From Shouchella sp047238345 (lineage in GTDB: Bacteria; Bacillota; Bacilli; Bacillales; Bacillaceae_D): a DNA stretch of 64,000 bases. Positions 17,036 through 25,958 of this stretch are shown here, one piece after another (positions within the stretch are counted from its first letter, which is position 1; every line of letters starts with the position of its first letter). The translations under genes were made by a program, and so were the position numbers. A model generated the notes under the pieces. It worked only from the letters and a program-made list of their open reading frames with translations, was not told the origin of the DNA and did not search any database. The stretch lies in the NCBI RefSeq assembly GCF_047238345.1, contig NZ_JBDFMQ010000001.1, forward strand, positions 1,550,001 to 1,614,000, written 5' to 3'.

Positions 17036-18749
17036 TCAAGTAGAGCAACGAATCATTCGTCAGTGTATGGAGGCTATTTTGTTTGAAAAACTGTTGCCGT
17101 ATGAAGAATATGACCTTGATGAAGGATGGAAACAGTTTATTGTTCAGGGACCAATCTCTACATATCAATGCTTAGGAAAGCGCTCTGCTTTTGATCGTGT
17201 TCGGCTTCAAGGAATGCCGTTAAAAAAAGACAAAGGTAGCCAAGCGATCCCGACGATTGACGACTTGATTGGCGAAGCACCGTTAACACACCAGCAAAAA
17301 CAAGTGCTCCTGCACGAATTAAAGCAAACTGCTTTATTATCTGAATGGAATGAACAACATCTTGTACCGCTGCGTTCTAGAAGAGAATTGTCGTATGAAC
17401 AGCTAGAAGCAGCACTTATCGAAGGACATCCGTACCATCCTTGTTTTAAAGCACGAACAGGTTTCACGCTTGTTGATCATCAAGCGTATGGCAACGAAAC
17501 CAATGAAACGTTTCAGCTAGTTTGGGTAGGGGTTAAAAAAGAGGATGTTGTGACCTACTATCCGGAAGAAGAACATAGTTTTCTACAGAAAGAATTTGGT
17601 CATCAAACATGGAAGAAAGTTGTTGAAGCCTTATGTCAAGCAGGTGGTCAGCTTTATGAATATCGATTAATGCCGGTTCATCCGTGGCAATGGTCATATT
17701 TGAAAGATGAGGTACTGGAAGATGAACTGAAAACAAAAGATATCTTATATTTAGGCACATACGGTGATGAGTATGGTGCTTCCCAGTCGTTACGTACGCT
17801 GTTAAATTACAGCGATTTACAGAAAGCGCATATTAAGCTGCCTCTGCATGTCATGAATACATCTTCTGTGCGATCGATTCAATCTGAAAGCATCGCAGCT
17901 GCTGCACCAATCTCCCTTTGGCTACAAGCGATTGTCGATCAAGATTCATTTTTTTATAAACATGGCGATGTGCGGATCTTAAAAGAATATGCAGGCGCTT
18001 CGTATGAATCGGGGAAGAATCCAAGAATAAAAGATCAACTAAATGTGCTATTTCGAGACAGCGTTACACGTCAGTTAAAAGACGGAGAGGAAGCCATTCC
18101 GTTTAATGCGCTCTCAATGATCGAGAACGATGGCCTTTTATTCATTGATGCTTGCCTAAAAACACACGGCAAAAAAGCTTGGCTTACCCAATTTATAAAC
18201 GTTAGCGTTTTGCCCATTATCCATTTATGTGTGGAATATGGGATTGCTCTAGAGGCACATGGACAAAATGTCATTCTGATTCAAGAAAATGGCTGGCCTA
18301 AAGGGATTATGTTGCGAGATTTCCACGAGAGTTTAGAATATTATGAACCTTATTTAAGGAATAAAGAGGCTATCCCCGACTTTTCATCCCTGCATAAACA
18401 GTTTCAAATTGGAAAAGTGAATGATTATTACTGGATGTCGTCAGTTGAAGCGTTAAGAGAACTAGTGGTGGATACACTTTTTGTGTATCACTTATCTGAA
18501 CTGTCATGGCAGTTAGATGTTGTGTACGGGTTTAAAGAAGAATCCTTTTGGACAATCATCTCTAAGTGCTTAGGCAATTATCGAGAAAATAACGCTCTTT
18601 CAAAAGATCGTTTTGATTCGTTTCATTTTTTCTCTCAAGTGCAAGCAACTGAATCGCTCTTTCGAAAAAAATGGCAACATCATGGAGCGGTTCAACATCT
18701 TATTCAAACTGGTATACGAATGGAGGAAGCCCATCTTGTTACACGTTGA
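17010..18749 (+). CDS. asbB: Petrobactin biosynthesis NIS synthetase AsbB
   Basis: This 579-residue protein is the second IucA/IucC-family synthetase of the cluster. Marks include EALIEGHPYHPCFKARTGF (about 134-152), MPVHPWQWSYLKDE, YGASQSLRTLLN and CVEYGIALEAHGQN (about 408-421). In petrobactin synthesis AsbB catalyses the second condensation, adding a spermidine or dihydroxybenzoyl-spermidine arm to the citrate core. It starts inside the end of asbA behind ACGGAGG, so the two are translationally coupled. The family is certain; the partition of work with AsbA follows what is known from B. anthracis. Confidence 0.9.
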   Translation: MSKRSKLPNQVEQRIIRQCMEAILFEKLLPYEEYDLDEGWKQFIVQGPISTYQCLGKRSAFDRVRLQGMPLKKDKGSQAIPTIDDLIGEAPLTHQQKQVLLHELKQTALLSEWNEQHLVPLRSRRELSYEQLEAALIEGHPYHPCFKARTGFTLVDHQAYGNETNETFQLVWVGVKKEDVVTYYPEEEHSFLQKEFGHQTWKKVVEALCQAGGQLYEYRLMPVHPWQWSYLKDEVLEDELKTKDILYLGTYGDEYGASQSLRTLLNYSDLQKAHIKLPLHVMNTSSVRSIQSESIAAAAPISLWLQAIVDQDSFFYKHGDVRILKEYAGASYESGKNPRIKDQLNVLFRDSVTRQLKDGEEAIPFNALSMIENDGLLFIDACLKTHGKKAWLTQFINVSVLPIIHLCVEYGIALEAHGQNVILIQENGWPKGIMLRDFHESLEYYEPYLRNKEAIPDFSSLHKQFQIGKVNDYYWMSSVEALRELVVDTLFVYHLSELSWQLDVVYGFKEESFWTIISKCLGNYRENNALSKDRFDSFHFFSQVQATESLFRKKWQHHGAVQHLIQTGIRMEEAHLVTR

Positions 18750-19962
18750 TGAACAAACGTTTTCAGAAGAGGCGTTTAAGCGATATAAAGACAAACTGAA
18801 TGAACATCCGATTTGGGCAAAGGCAGAGAAATGGCGAATTGCCGTTTGTCCAAATGATAGTGGAAAATGGATCATGCTCGTTTCTTATTTAAAAGAAAAA
18901 GATGCAAGCATTGTACCGATCCATCCCTCAACGCCCATTGAAGCTGCAAAACGAATTGCAAGGGAAGGAGGATGCTACTATTTATTTTATCAGACGATGG
19001 AAGCACCCATTACGCTACATGATGCTAAAGCGAACCATGAAAAAGGGCTTGTTCAGTTTAGTTCAGGCACGACAGGTATGCCAAAGCAAATCGTTCGTTC
19101 ATGGACTTCGATTGACGATGAATTAGAAGCATATAAACGTGCATTTACATCTGTACATGTGGATACGATCATTGTGGCTTGCCCTGTCACGCATTCCTAC
19201 GGACTAATTAGCGGTGTACTAGCAGGCATGTACCAAGGAAAGACGGTTGTTGTGCTGACAACACAAAATCCAAACTATGTGCTCGCACAAACAAAAAAGT
19301 ATCCAAATCATGTTCTCTATGCGGCGCCACCTCTGCTTCATTTACTTGCAAAAGTGGCGAAACACACCTTGAATGGAGTCATGACCTCAGGTGCTCGTTT
19401 ACCAGAGGCATGGCTCAAAGATATAAAAGCTGCGAGTCATTTTGTGATGCAACAATACGGGTGTTCGGAAATTGGCTGTATTAGTATCGGAACCAATATT
19501 GATCATCCTGATGAAATAGGCCGTCCACTCGCTCACCATAATGTGACAGCAGGGAGAAAAGGAGATCCAGCGACGATTTCGATTTTGGGTGCGCACACAT
19601 TCCACCATACAGATGACTTAGGCTACTTTGATGAGAATGGCACCCTCTATTACGTTGAACGTTCAGGCGATGTGATTAATGTTGCTGGTTTAAATGTGTA
19701 TCCTTTTGAAATTGAACGCGTTCTGCTTCAACACCATGAGGTGAAAGACGCGGTTGTATATAAGAAAACAGATGCATTGTCTGGAGAGCGTGTTTGTGTA
19801 CAAGTAGTAAATACTACAGGGCAGGAAGAGGCAGTACGTGCGTGGTGCACAGCTTATCTTGCTCCTCATCAAATACCGAAAGAATTTCATTTTGTGAATG
19901 AGATTGCAAAAGGGCCGAACGGGAAAATAAACAGAAAAGAGTTAGGAGCGAGTAAAGTATGA
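18736..19962 (+). CDS. asbC: Petrobactin biosynthesis 3,4-dihydroxybenzoate-AMP ligase AsbC
   Basis: This acyl-adenylating enzyme carries the P-loop-like motif VQFSSGTTGMPKQIVRSW (about residues 104-121), the A5-type QYGCSEIG and a DDLGYFDENGTLYYVER segment. AsbC activates 3,4-dihydroxybenzoate and loads it on AsbD. I start it at TTG 18736 because GGAGG lies nine bases before it, giving 408 residues, close to the B. anthracis protein; an in-frame ATG at 18682 and others further up lie deep inside asbB. The 14-base overlap with asbB implies coupling. The last four bases overlap the asbD start. Confidence 0.87.
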   Translation: MLHVDEQTFSEEAFKRYKDKLNEHPIWAKAEKWRIAVCPNDSGKWIMLVSYLKEKDASIVPIHPSTPIEAAKRIAREGGCYYLFYQTMEAPITLHDAKANHEKGLVQFSSGTTGMPKQIVRSWTSIDDELEAYKRAFTSVHVDTIIVACPVTHSYGLISGVLAGMYQGKTVVVLTTQNPNYVLAQTKKYPNHVLYAAPPLLHLLAKVAKHTLNGVMTSGARLPEAWLKDIKAASHFVMQQYGCSEIGCISIGTNIDHPDEIGRPLAHHNVTAGRKGDPATISILGAHTFHHTDDLGYFDENGTLYYVERSGDVINVAGLNVYPFEIERVLLQHHEVKDAVVYKKTDALSGERVCVQVVNTTGQEEAVRAWCTAYLAPHQIPKEFHFVNEIAKGPNGKINRKELGASKV

Positions 19963-20228
19963 CCTACAAAGAAGCGGTAGAGACAATTCACTTTATTTTA
20001 AAAAACGAATTACATGTACATACACTGCATTTGTTTCATGAACAAGCGCGATTAAATGAAGATTTGGCGGTTGATTCTGTCATGATTTTGCACCTGTTAG
20101 TTCAACTGGAAACGGAGTACGGCATTGCAATCCCTGATGAACAACTTGATCGGGATACGTTTTATAACGTTGAAAGCTTAGCGCGCTTTATTGAAGGAAA
20201 GCACCAGTCGACGCCAGCCTATGATTAA
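19959..20228 (+). CDS. asbD: Petrobactin aryl carrier protein AsbD
   Basis: This 89-residue acyl-carrier-protein-like domain has the phosphopantetheine site LAVDSVMILHLLVQLE, with the modified serine at residue 40. In petrobactin assembly AsbD carries 3,4-dihydroxybenzoate from AsbC to AsbE. It overlaps asbC by 4 bases and asbE by 8. A Sfp-type phosphopantetheinyl transferase, not in this window, would be needed to activate it. Confidence 0.88.
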   Translation: MTYKEAVETIHFILKNELHVHTLHLFHEQARLNEDLAVDSVMILHLLVQLETEYGIAIPDEQLDRDTFYNVESLARFIEGKHQSTPAYD

Positions 20229-21237
20229 AGTTCATTGTTTTGTGAGTTGTGTATGTGAACTTTTAAAAAAACGTGGCATTGATCATAGACCTTATTATTT
20301 CGGCCTTTGGGATGCGGATTTCTTTGTGGATCAACAAGGGGTGCTAACCTATCATTCCGATAATGTGGACCATACGTTTTTCAAAGAGTGGTATGAAACA
20401 TTGTACGGAATTAGGTTAGAGGAGTGGTATGAGCCACTAGAAAGCAAATCCACGAACACACAAAAGCTTGTTCAACTAGTGGAAGAAAAAAGGGACGATA
20501 TTCATGTCATGGTGATGCTCGATCTTGCTTTGTTACCTGAACGAGAGAATAAATTTCATCATTCCCCTTTCCCTCACTATGTCATGTTAGAAAAAACCGA
20601 GAATCCGGAAAAGTGGTTCATGTTTGATCCAGATTTTCGTTGGGAAGGGTGCATGAAGAAGCAAGATATTTTAAAAGCGGTACAATCCCCTCACGTCGGT
20701 GGTGGCTATGTGTTTAGTGGTGACCACATTCGTCCGCCAACAGACGAAACGGTTGATGCGTATTTTCGCACATGTATGAAAGAAAAAACCAATCCTTTAA
20801 CAGAAACGGTTCAGCGAATTGTGGATATGTTTTGGTTTGACGAGGATTATTTACTAAATGAGCTCGGAGATGCGTTAAAACAATTACCTGTCCTCGCAAT
20901 TCGTAAATACGCGTATGAGCATGCATTTGCGTTTTTCTGGTTTAAGTTACAATTCGATGAGACGGAATTTGACAACTGGTGTGACGAAATTGAGGCATTA
21001 GAAAAAGGCTATAAGATAGTACAATATCGCGCGATTAAGCTTGCAAAAACAAAAAGGCAAGCTGACTATGATCAGCTTTGTGAACAACTTAAAAGTCAGT
21101 TTGAGCGCGAGATGAAAATCAAACAACAACTAATCCATTATTTTGAGAAATGGGCGAAGGAAAGGGACCAGATGGTTAACAAGGTAAAAGGAGGAGACGA
21201 TGAACGTATCAATCTGTACGATTTCATTTCGAAATAG
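20221..21237 (+). CDS. asbE: Petrobactin condensation enzyme AsbE
   Basis: This 338-residue protein corresponds by position and length to AsbE, which transfers 3,4-dihydroxybenzoyl from AsbD to spermidine or to its citrate conjugate. The family has no well-known simple motif; the assignment rests on the exact asbABCDEF order. An N-terminal KVHCFVSCVCELLKKRG and a central FHHSPFPHYVMLE segment with a possible catalytic Cys/His are visible. I chose ATG 20221 over a TTG at 20191, which would sit 38 bases inside asbD. No strong ribosome-binding site precedes it, so it probably relies on coupling with asbD. Confidence 0.82.
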   Translation: MIKVHCFVSCVCELLKKRGIDHRPYYFGLWDADFFVDQQGVLTYHSDNVDHTFFKEWYETLYGIRLEEWYEPLESKSTNTQKLVQLVEEKRDDIHVMVMLDLALLPERENKFHHSPFPHYVMLEKTENPEKWFMFDPDFRWEGCMKKQDILKAVQSPHVGGGYVFSGDHIRPPTDETVDAYFRTCMKEKTNPLTETVQRIVDMFWFDEDYLLNELGDALKQLPVLAIRKYAYEHAFAFFWFKLQFDETEFDNWCDEIEALEKGYKIVQYRAIKLAKTKRQADYDQLCEQLKSQFEREMKIKQQLIHYFEKWAKERDQMVNKVKGGDDERINLYDFISK

Positions 21238-22024
21238 CCTGCAATCGATCGAACAGCTTGCACAATGGACGGCAGCGCAAGGGTTTGATGGTATTGAAAT
21301 GTGGGGGACCCATGCTAGGCATTTAAAGGCTAATAAAGAGTTAAACGGGCAGTGGATGCGTTCACATGGGCTGGTTGTACCGATGTTAAGCGATTATTTA
21401 CCCTTTGAAAAAGAGTGGTCAACCATATATTCTGCTGCGAAAAGCTTAATTTTTTTAGCTGAGCGTTGGGAAACCAATCAGATTCGAGTCTTTGCTGGCA
21501 ATCAAGGGAGCGATCACGTTGAGCAGGTAGAGAGAAACAGGCTTGTTAAAAAACTCCGAAAGGTATGTGAAATGGTTTCCGGAAATGGAATGAATGTATT
21601 GGTAGAAATTCACCCTCGGACGCTATGTGATACCATTCCTTCAACGCTTCAATTACTTGCCGAGGTTGACCACCCTTCATTAAAAGTGAATTTTGATGTG
21701 CTTCATGCTTGGGAGAGTGGGGCTGATATTGGTCAAGCTTTTATCGAGCTTTATCCGTTTATTACCCATCTTCATCTTAAAAATGTGACGGACCGCAGCC
21801 AATTAAGTGTGTTTCATCCTGAGCGTGTATTTCAGCCTTCGGATTCCAGAAAAGGGATGACGAGTCTATTTACAGGATGCATTGATTATCACCATTTCTT
21901 CACTAAACATGATGTAAGTAACTTTCATGTGTCACTTGAATGGTTTGGTCATCACCCGTTTGACGTTTTACAGGCAGATAATCGAAAATTGCTTCCCTAC
22001 CAAAAGAAAAAGATTTATCATTAA
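21200..22024 (+). CDS. asbF: 3-dehydroshikimate dehydratase AsbF
   Basis: This 274-residue TIM-barrel protein of the AP-endonuclease-2 family matches AsbF. Metal-binding regions are visible as GFDGIEMWGTH (about 28-38), VEIHPRTLCD (about 135-144), VNFDVLHAWES and HLHLKNV. AsbF converts 3-dehydroshikimate to 3,4-dihydroxybenzoate, the iron-binding catechol of petrobactin. It starts behind AAAGGAGG within the last 38 bases of asbE. A terminator follows, ending the operon. Confidence 0.9.
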   Translation: MNVSICTISFRNSLQSIEQLAQWTAAQGFDGIEMWGTHARHLKANKELNGQWMRSHGLVVPMLSDYLPFEKEWSTIYSAAKSLIFLAERWETNQIRVFAGNQGSDHVEQVERNRLVKKLRKVCEMVSGNGMNVLVEIHPRTLCDTIPSTLQLLAEVDHPSLKVNFDVLHAWESGADIGQAFIELYPFITHLHLKNVTDRSQLSVFHPERVFQPSDSRKGMTSLFTGCIDYHHFFTKHDVSNFHVSLEWFGHHPFDVLQADNRKLLPYQKKKIYH

Positions 22025-22039
22025 CTTTCCTAAACGATG

Positions 22040-22079
22040 CTACCAGAGTTGAAAAAACAAAATCTCTGGTAGTATTTTT
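22040..22079 (+). terminator. Terminator of the asb operon
   Basis: Perfect arms CTACCAGAG and CTCTGGTAG with a 15-base loop and a TATTTTT tail, 15 bases after the asbF stop. Confidence 0.85.
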
Positions 22080-22186
22080 ATGTATACATACCTAGGTGCA
22101 CGAAATCGTTTTGATTTACATGTATAGACTTGCTTGAACTTGGCATAGTGTAGAAGACAGAGACTATGAAAAGTGAGGGAAAAAGG

Positions 22187-22405
22187 ATGAGAGTTCTATT
22201 TAACACAATGAAAGCGGTAATCTTATTTGTTGCATGCACAGCCGTTTTCTACTATGGTATTCTATGGGTGACGGATGAGTTAAGCGAGTTGCATCGATAT
22301 GATGTACCGGAAGGGAATGCGTTAAAAGCATCGTCAATCGCCGTTTCTGATGAAGACATGAACGTGCTTCAGCGTCTAACACTGTTTTTATTAGACGGTG
22401 AATAA
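22187..22405 (+). CDS. yqzK: DUF4227 small membrane protein YqzK
   Basis: This 72-residue protein has one N-terminal membrane helix (about residues 8-28) and ends in VLQRLTLFLLDGE, as in YqzK (DUF4227). Its role is unknown. In Bacillus subtilis it lies between fur and xerD (ripX). Here xerD follows but fur is not upstream; the asb operon is. I use ATG 22187, preceded by GAGGG at good spacing, rather than ATG 22166. Confidence 0.75.
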   Translation: MRVLFNTMKAVILFVACTAVFYYGILWVTDELSELHRYDVPEGNALKASSIAVSDEDMNVLQRLTLFLLDGE

Positions 22406-22423
22406 GAATGAAGGGGTACGAGG

Positions 22424-23320
22424 ATGCGTTTACAAGAGGATGTTCATCAATTTGTCCATTTTATAAAAGTTGAAAAAGGGTTGTCCACGAATACGTTAGA
22501 TTCTTATCAGCGGGACTTAAAGCAGTATGTCGGTTACTTAGAGCACACAAACGTCGCATCATTTACAGACGTGACTCATCACATTATACAATCGTTTTTG
22601 TACGAGCTTAAACATAGCGGAAAATCACCGGCGACAATGGCGAGGGTGCTTACATCGGTGCGATCGTTACATGGTTTCTTATACCGGGAACGTTATACAC
22701 AAAGCGATCCTTCTTCATTGATTGAATCACCAAAGCAAGAAAAGCGACTTCCTCACTATTTAAGTGCAGATGAGGTAGAAAGCCTTTTACAGCCACAAAC
22801 GTTTGGAAGTGAAGCATTGGAGCTGCGAAATACGGCTATGCTTGAGCTTCTCTATGCTTCAGGACTTAGGGTGACTGAGTTAACGTCCTTACAATTAGAT
22901 CATGTCCATTTGACGATGGGATTTCTACGCGTCATCGGCAAAGGAAACAAGGAGCGAATTGTCCCCCTTGGAACAGCAGCGTCAACAGCGTTAACACATT
23001 ACCTGGACCGGGGAAGAGGCATACTGTTAAAAAGAAATCATCACTCGTATTTATTTGTAAACCATTATGGGAAACCGCTCACACGACAAGGGTTTTGGAA
23101 GATCTTAAAGCAACGTGCAAAACAAGCAAACATCCAAAAAAACTTTAGTCCGCATACGTTGCGCCATTCTTTTGCGACACATTTGTTAGAGAACGGGGCT
23201 GATTTGCGTTCAGTACAAGAAATGCTCGGACATTCTGATATTTCTACAACGCAAATTTACACACATGTGACCAAAACACGTATGAAGGATGTTTATTTAA
23301 AACATCATCCAAGAGCATAA
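22424..23320 (+). CDS. xerD: Tyrosine recombinase XerD
   Basis: This 298-residue tyrosine recombinase has an N-terminal SAM-like core-binding domain and a C-terminal catalytic domain with R149, K173, H244-R247 (HTLRH), H270 and nucleophile Y279. Length and the ASGLRVTEL and HSDISTTQIYTHV segments fit XerD (RipX), which with XerC resolves chromosome dimers at dif. The location between yqzK and deoB is the same as in B. subtilis, so this is the housekeeping enzyme and not a phage or transposon integrase. Confidence 0.93.
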   Translation: MRLQEDVHQFVHFIKVEKGLSTNTLDSYQRDLKQYVGYLEHTNVASFTDVTHHIIQSFLYELKHSGKSPATMARVLTSVRSLHGFLYRERYTQSDPSSLIESPKQEKRLPHYLSADEVESLLQPQTFGSEALELRNTAMLELLYASGLRVTELTSLQLDHVHLTMGFLRVIGKGNKERIVPLGTAASTALTHYLDRGRGILLKRNHHSYLFVNHYGKPLTRQGFWKILKQRAKQANIQKNFSPHTLRHSFATHLLENGADLRSVQEMLGHSDISTTQIYTHVTKTRMKDVYLKHHPRA

Positions 23321-23365
23321 TAGGAATGGAATTAAAACGGCGTTAGCTAACAGGAGGAACACACA

Positions 23366-24556
23366 TTGACACACACATTTAATCGCGTATTTGTAATTGT
23401 AATGGATTCAGTCGGAATTGGGGAAGCGCCTGATGCGGAAGCATTTGGTGATAAAGGGACAAATACCCTCGGCTCAATTGCTGAGAAGTATGAGGCATTT
23501 CACATTCCTCAATTAGAAAAATTAGGTCTAGGAAAACTAGCGCCCTTAAAAGGAATTGAAGCTGTACAAGACCCTATGGCAAGTTACGGCATTATGCAAG
23601 AAGCTTCTGTCGGCAAAGACACCATGACAGGGCATTGGGAAATTATGGGTCTAAGAATTGATGAACCATTCAGCGTATTCCCTGATGGGTTTCCAGATGA
23701 ATTACTTCACGAACTAGAGGAGAAAACGGGTCGAGGTATCATTGGAAATAAAGTTGCATCAGGAACTGAGATTCTTGATGAGCTTGGCAGTGAACATGTA
23801 GAAACAGGGAAATTAATTGTGTATACATCGGCTGACTCGGTTTTACAAATCGCTGCACACGAAGATGTTGTACCTGTGGACGAGCTTTACCGCATTTGTG
23901 AAATTGCGCGTGAATTAACGTTAGATCCGAAATATATGGTAGGTCGAATTATCGCTCGCCCGTTTGTCGGAGATGCCTCAGGGTGGAAGCGTACCGCCAA
24001 TCGTCACGACTATGCGCTAAAGCCATTCGGAAAAACGGTTATGAATGCGCTTGAAGACGCTGGTTTAGATTCGATTGCGTTAGGGAAAATTTCTGACATC
24101 TATGATGGTGAAGGAGTTACGACCTCTATTCGAACGGAGTCTAATGATGACGGCATGGAGAAAATAATGAAGCAAGTAGATGAATCGTTTACGGGGTTAT
24201 GCTTTTTAAATCTCGTTGATTTTGATGCTCTTTACGGACACCGTCGTGATGTTGAAGGATACGGAAAGGCGATTAATGTTTTTGATGAACAATTACAAGC
24301 ATTGCTTCCGAAGTTAAAAGCAGACGACTTACTCATCATTACAGCCGATCACGGAAATGACCCGGCCCACACCGGCACGGATCATACGAGAGAACTTGTG
24401 CCATTACTTGTTTATGGCAAAGAGCTTAAAGCAGTTGACCTTGGGCATCGTGATACGTTTGCAGACTTAGGTGCCACAATTGCAGACAACTTTAACGTGA
24501 AAGCGCCAGATTACGGAACAAGCTTTTTAAAAGAATTACAAGCAAATAAGCAATAG
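23366..24556 (+). CDS. deoB: Phosphopentomutase DeoB
   Basis: This 396-residue alkaline-phosphatase-superfamily enzyme interconverts (deoxy)ribose-1-phosphate and -5-phosphate in nucleoside salvage. Visible are MDSVGIGEAPDAEAFGD with metal-binding Asp, the phosphorylated Thr region GKDTMTGHWE (about 85-94) and the metal ligands in ITADHGNDP and HTGTDHTRE. It starts with TTG behind AGGAGG. The downstream gene encodes a nucleoside phosphorylase, which supplies its substrate. Confidence 0.94.
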   Translation: MTHTFNRVFVIVMDSVGIGEAPDAEAFGDKGTNTLGSIAEKYEAFHIPQLEKLGLGKLAPLKGIEAVQDPMASYGIMQEASVGKDTMTGHWEIMGLRIDEPFSVFPDGFPDELLHELEEKTGRGIIGNKVASGTEILDELGSEHVETGKLIVYTSADSVLQIAAHEDVVPVDELYRICEIARELTLDPKYMVGRIIARPFVGDASGWKRTANRHDYALKPFGKTVMNALEDAGLDSIALGKISDIYDGEGVTTSIRTESNDDGMEKIMKQVDESFTGLCFLNLVDFDALYGHRRDVEGYGKAINVFDEQLQALLPKLKADDLLIITADHGNDPAHTGTDHTRELVPLLVYGKELKAVDLGHRDTFADLGATIADNFNVKAPDYGTSFLKELQANKQ

Positions 24557-24573
24557 AAAAGGGGAGCGCTACA

Positions 24574-25887
24574 ATGAGAATGGTTGACATTATCGAGAAG
24601 AAAAGAGACGGATTACAATTAACAAAAGAAGAAATTCGCTGGTTTATTACGGAATATACAGCTGATCGTATTCCTGATTATCAAGTGTCAGCGTTAGCAA
24701 TGGCGATTTATTTTCAAGATATGGACTCAAGCGAACGAGCTGAATTAACCATTGCAATGGCAGAATCAGGCGATCAAATTGACCTGTCATCAATCGAAGG
24801 GATTAAAGTGGACAAGCATTCAACTGGTGGCGTTGGCGACAAAACAACGATCGCGCTTGTGCCACTCGTGGCTGCTGCAGGTGTACCTGTTGCAAAAATG
24901 TCTGGAAGAGGCCTTGGTCATACAGGTGGAACGATTGATAAACTGGAAGCGATTCCGAACTTCTCTTGTGATATGGATACGAAGGATTTCTTAGAACAAG
25001 TTCAAACAAAAGGCTTAGCTGTAGCAGGTCAAACCGGGAACCTGACGCCAGCTGATAAACAGCTGTATGGACTGCGTGATGTAACTGGAACAGTTAACTC
25101 AATGGCGTTAATCGCAAGTTCTATTATGAGTAAAAAAATTGCTTCTGGCTCAGACGCCATCGTGCTCGATGTGAAAACGGGCTCAGGTGCTTTCATGAAA
25201 TCATTAGAAGATTCTACTGCTCTAGCAAAAGCAATGGTTGATATTGGGGCGAATGTTGGAAGAAAAACGATGGCTGTCATCTCCGATATGAATCAACCAC
25301 TTGGTGTAGGAGTTGGAAACGCAATTGAAATAAAAGAAGCAATTGACGTGCTAAAAGGTGAAGGACCAGAGGATGTACTCGAGTTATGCTTAGTATTGGG
25401 AAGCCATATGGTTTATTTAGCAGATAAAGCAAGTAGTGTAGACGATGCACGAAAACAGTTAGAAGATGTCATTGCGAACGGAAAAGCAGTTGAAATGATG
25501 AAAGTGTTTGTCGAGAGCCAAGGTGGCGACCCTGCTGTCATTGACGATCCTTCACTTTTCCCGCAGGCAACTTACGAAATCGATGTTCCTGCGATTGAAG
25601 AAGGATACGTATATGAAATTGCCACTGACAAAATTGGCGTAGCGGCAATGCAGTTAGGTGCAGGACGTGCAACTAAAGAAGATAAGATTGATCTTGCAGT
25701 TGGGTTGAAATTGAAAAAGAAAATCGGCGATAAAGTTGAGATTGGTGATACATTAGTAACACTACTTGCTAACCGTGAAGAAGTTGAAGACATTAAAGAG
25801 CTTGTGCAAGCAAGCTATCATTTACAAACGGAACAACCAGAAAAAGCGAAGTTAATCTATAAAGAGATTTACCCAGAACAAGGGTAA
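24574..25887 (+). CDS. pdp: Pyrimidine-nucleoside phosphorylase Pdp
   Basis: This 437-residue enzyme of the thymidine/pyrimidine phosphorylase family splits uridine and thymidine with phosphate. It has DKHSTGGVGDKTT (about residues 81-93), the family signature SGRGLGHTGGTIDKLE (about 110-125) and VKTGSGAFM. It follows deoB by 17 bases with AAAGGGGAG. In B. subtilis the purine phosphorylase gene pupG follows drm at this place and pdp is elsewhere; here pdp takes the position directly. Confidence 0.93.
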   Translation: MRMVDIIEKKRDGLQLTKEEIRWFITEYTADRIPDYQVSALAMAIYFQDMDSSERAELTIAMAESGDQIDLSSIEGIKVDKHSTGGVGDKTTIALVPLVAAAGVPVAKMSGRGLGHTGGTIDKLEAIPNFSCDMDTKDFLEQVQTKGLAVAGQTGNLTPADKQLYGLRDVTGTVNSMALIASSIMSKKIASGSDAIVLDVKTGSGAFMKSLEDSTALAKAMVDIGANVGRKTMAVISDMNQPLGVGVGNAIEIKEAIDVLKGEGPEDVLELCLVLGSHMVYLADKASSVDDARKQLEDVIANGKAVEMMKVFVESQGGDPAVIDDPSLFPQATYEIDVPAIEEGYVYEIATDKIGVAAMQLGAGRATKEDKIDLAVGLKLKKKIGDKVEIGDTLVTLLANREEVEDIKELVQASYHLQTEQPEKAKLIYKEIYPEQG

Positions 25888-25890
25888 GTG

Positions 25891-25922
25891 AAAAGACCGA
25901 TGCCTAGGCATCGGTCTTTTTC
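25891..25922. terminator. Terminator after pdp
   Basis: A perfect 30-base inverted repeat, AAAAGACCGATGCCT/AGGCATCGGTCTTTT, followed by TT. It is symmetric and can serve both pdp and the convergent gene at 25959. Confidence 0.88.
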
Positions 25923-25958
25923 AAGACAATGGTCTATTTCTGGGTGACGTGAATAAAC

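Noticed and set aside
22424..23320. Tyrosine recombinase as a sign of a mobile element
   Set aside because: Sequence and neighbours (yqzK, deoB) identify housekeeping XerD; no attachment-site repeats or phage genes were seen.
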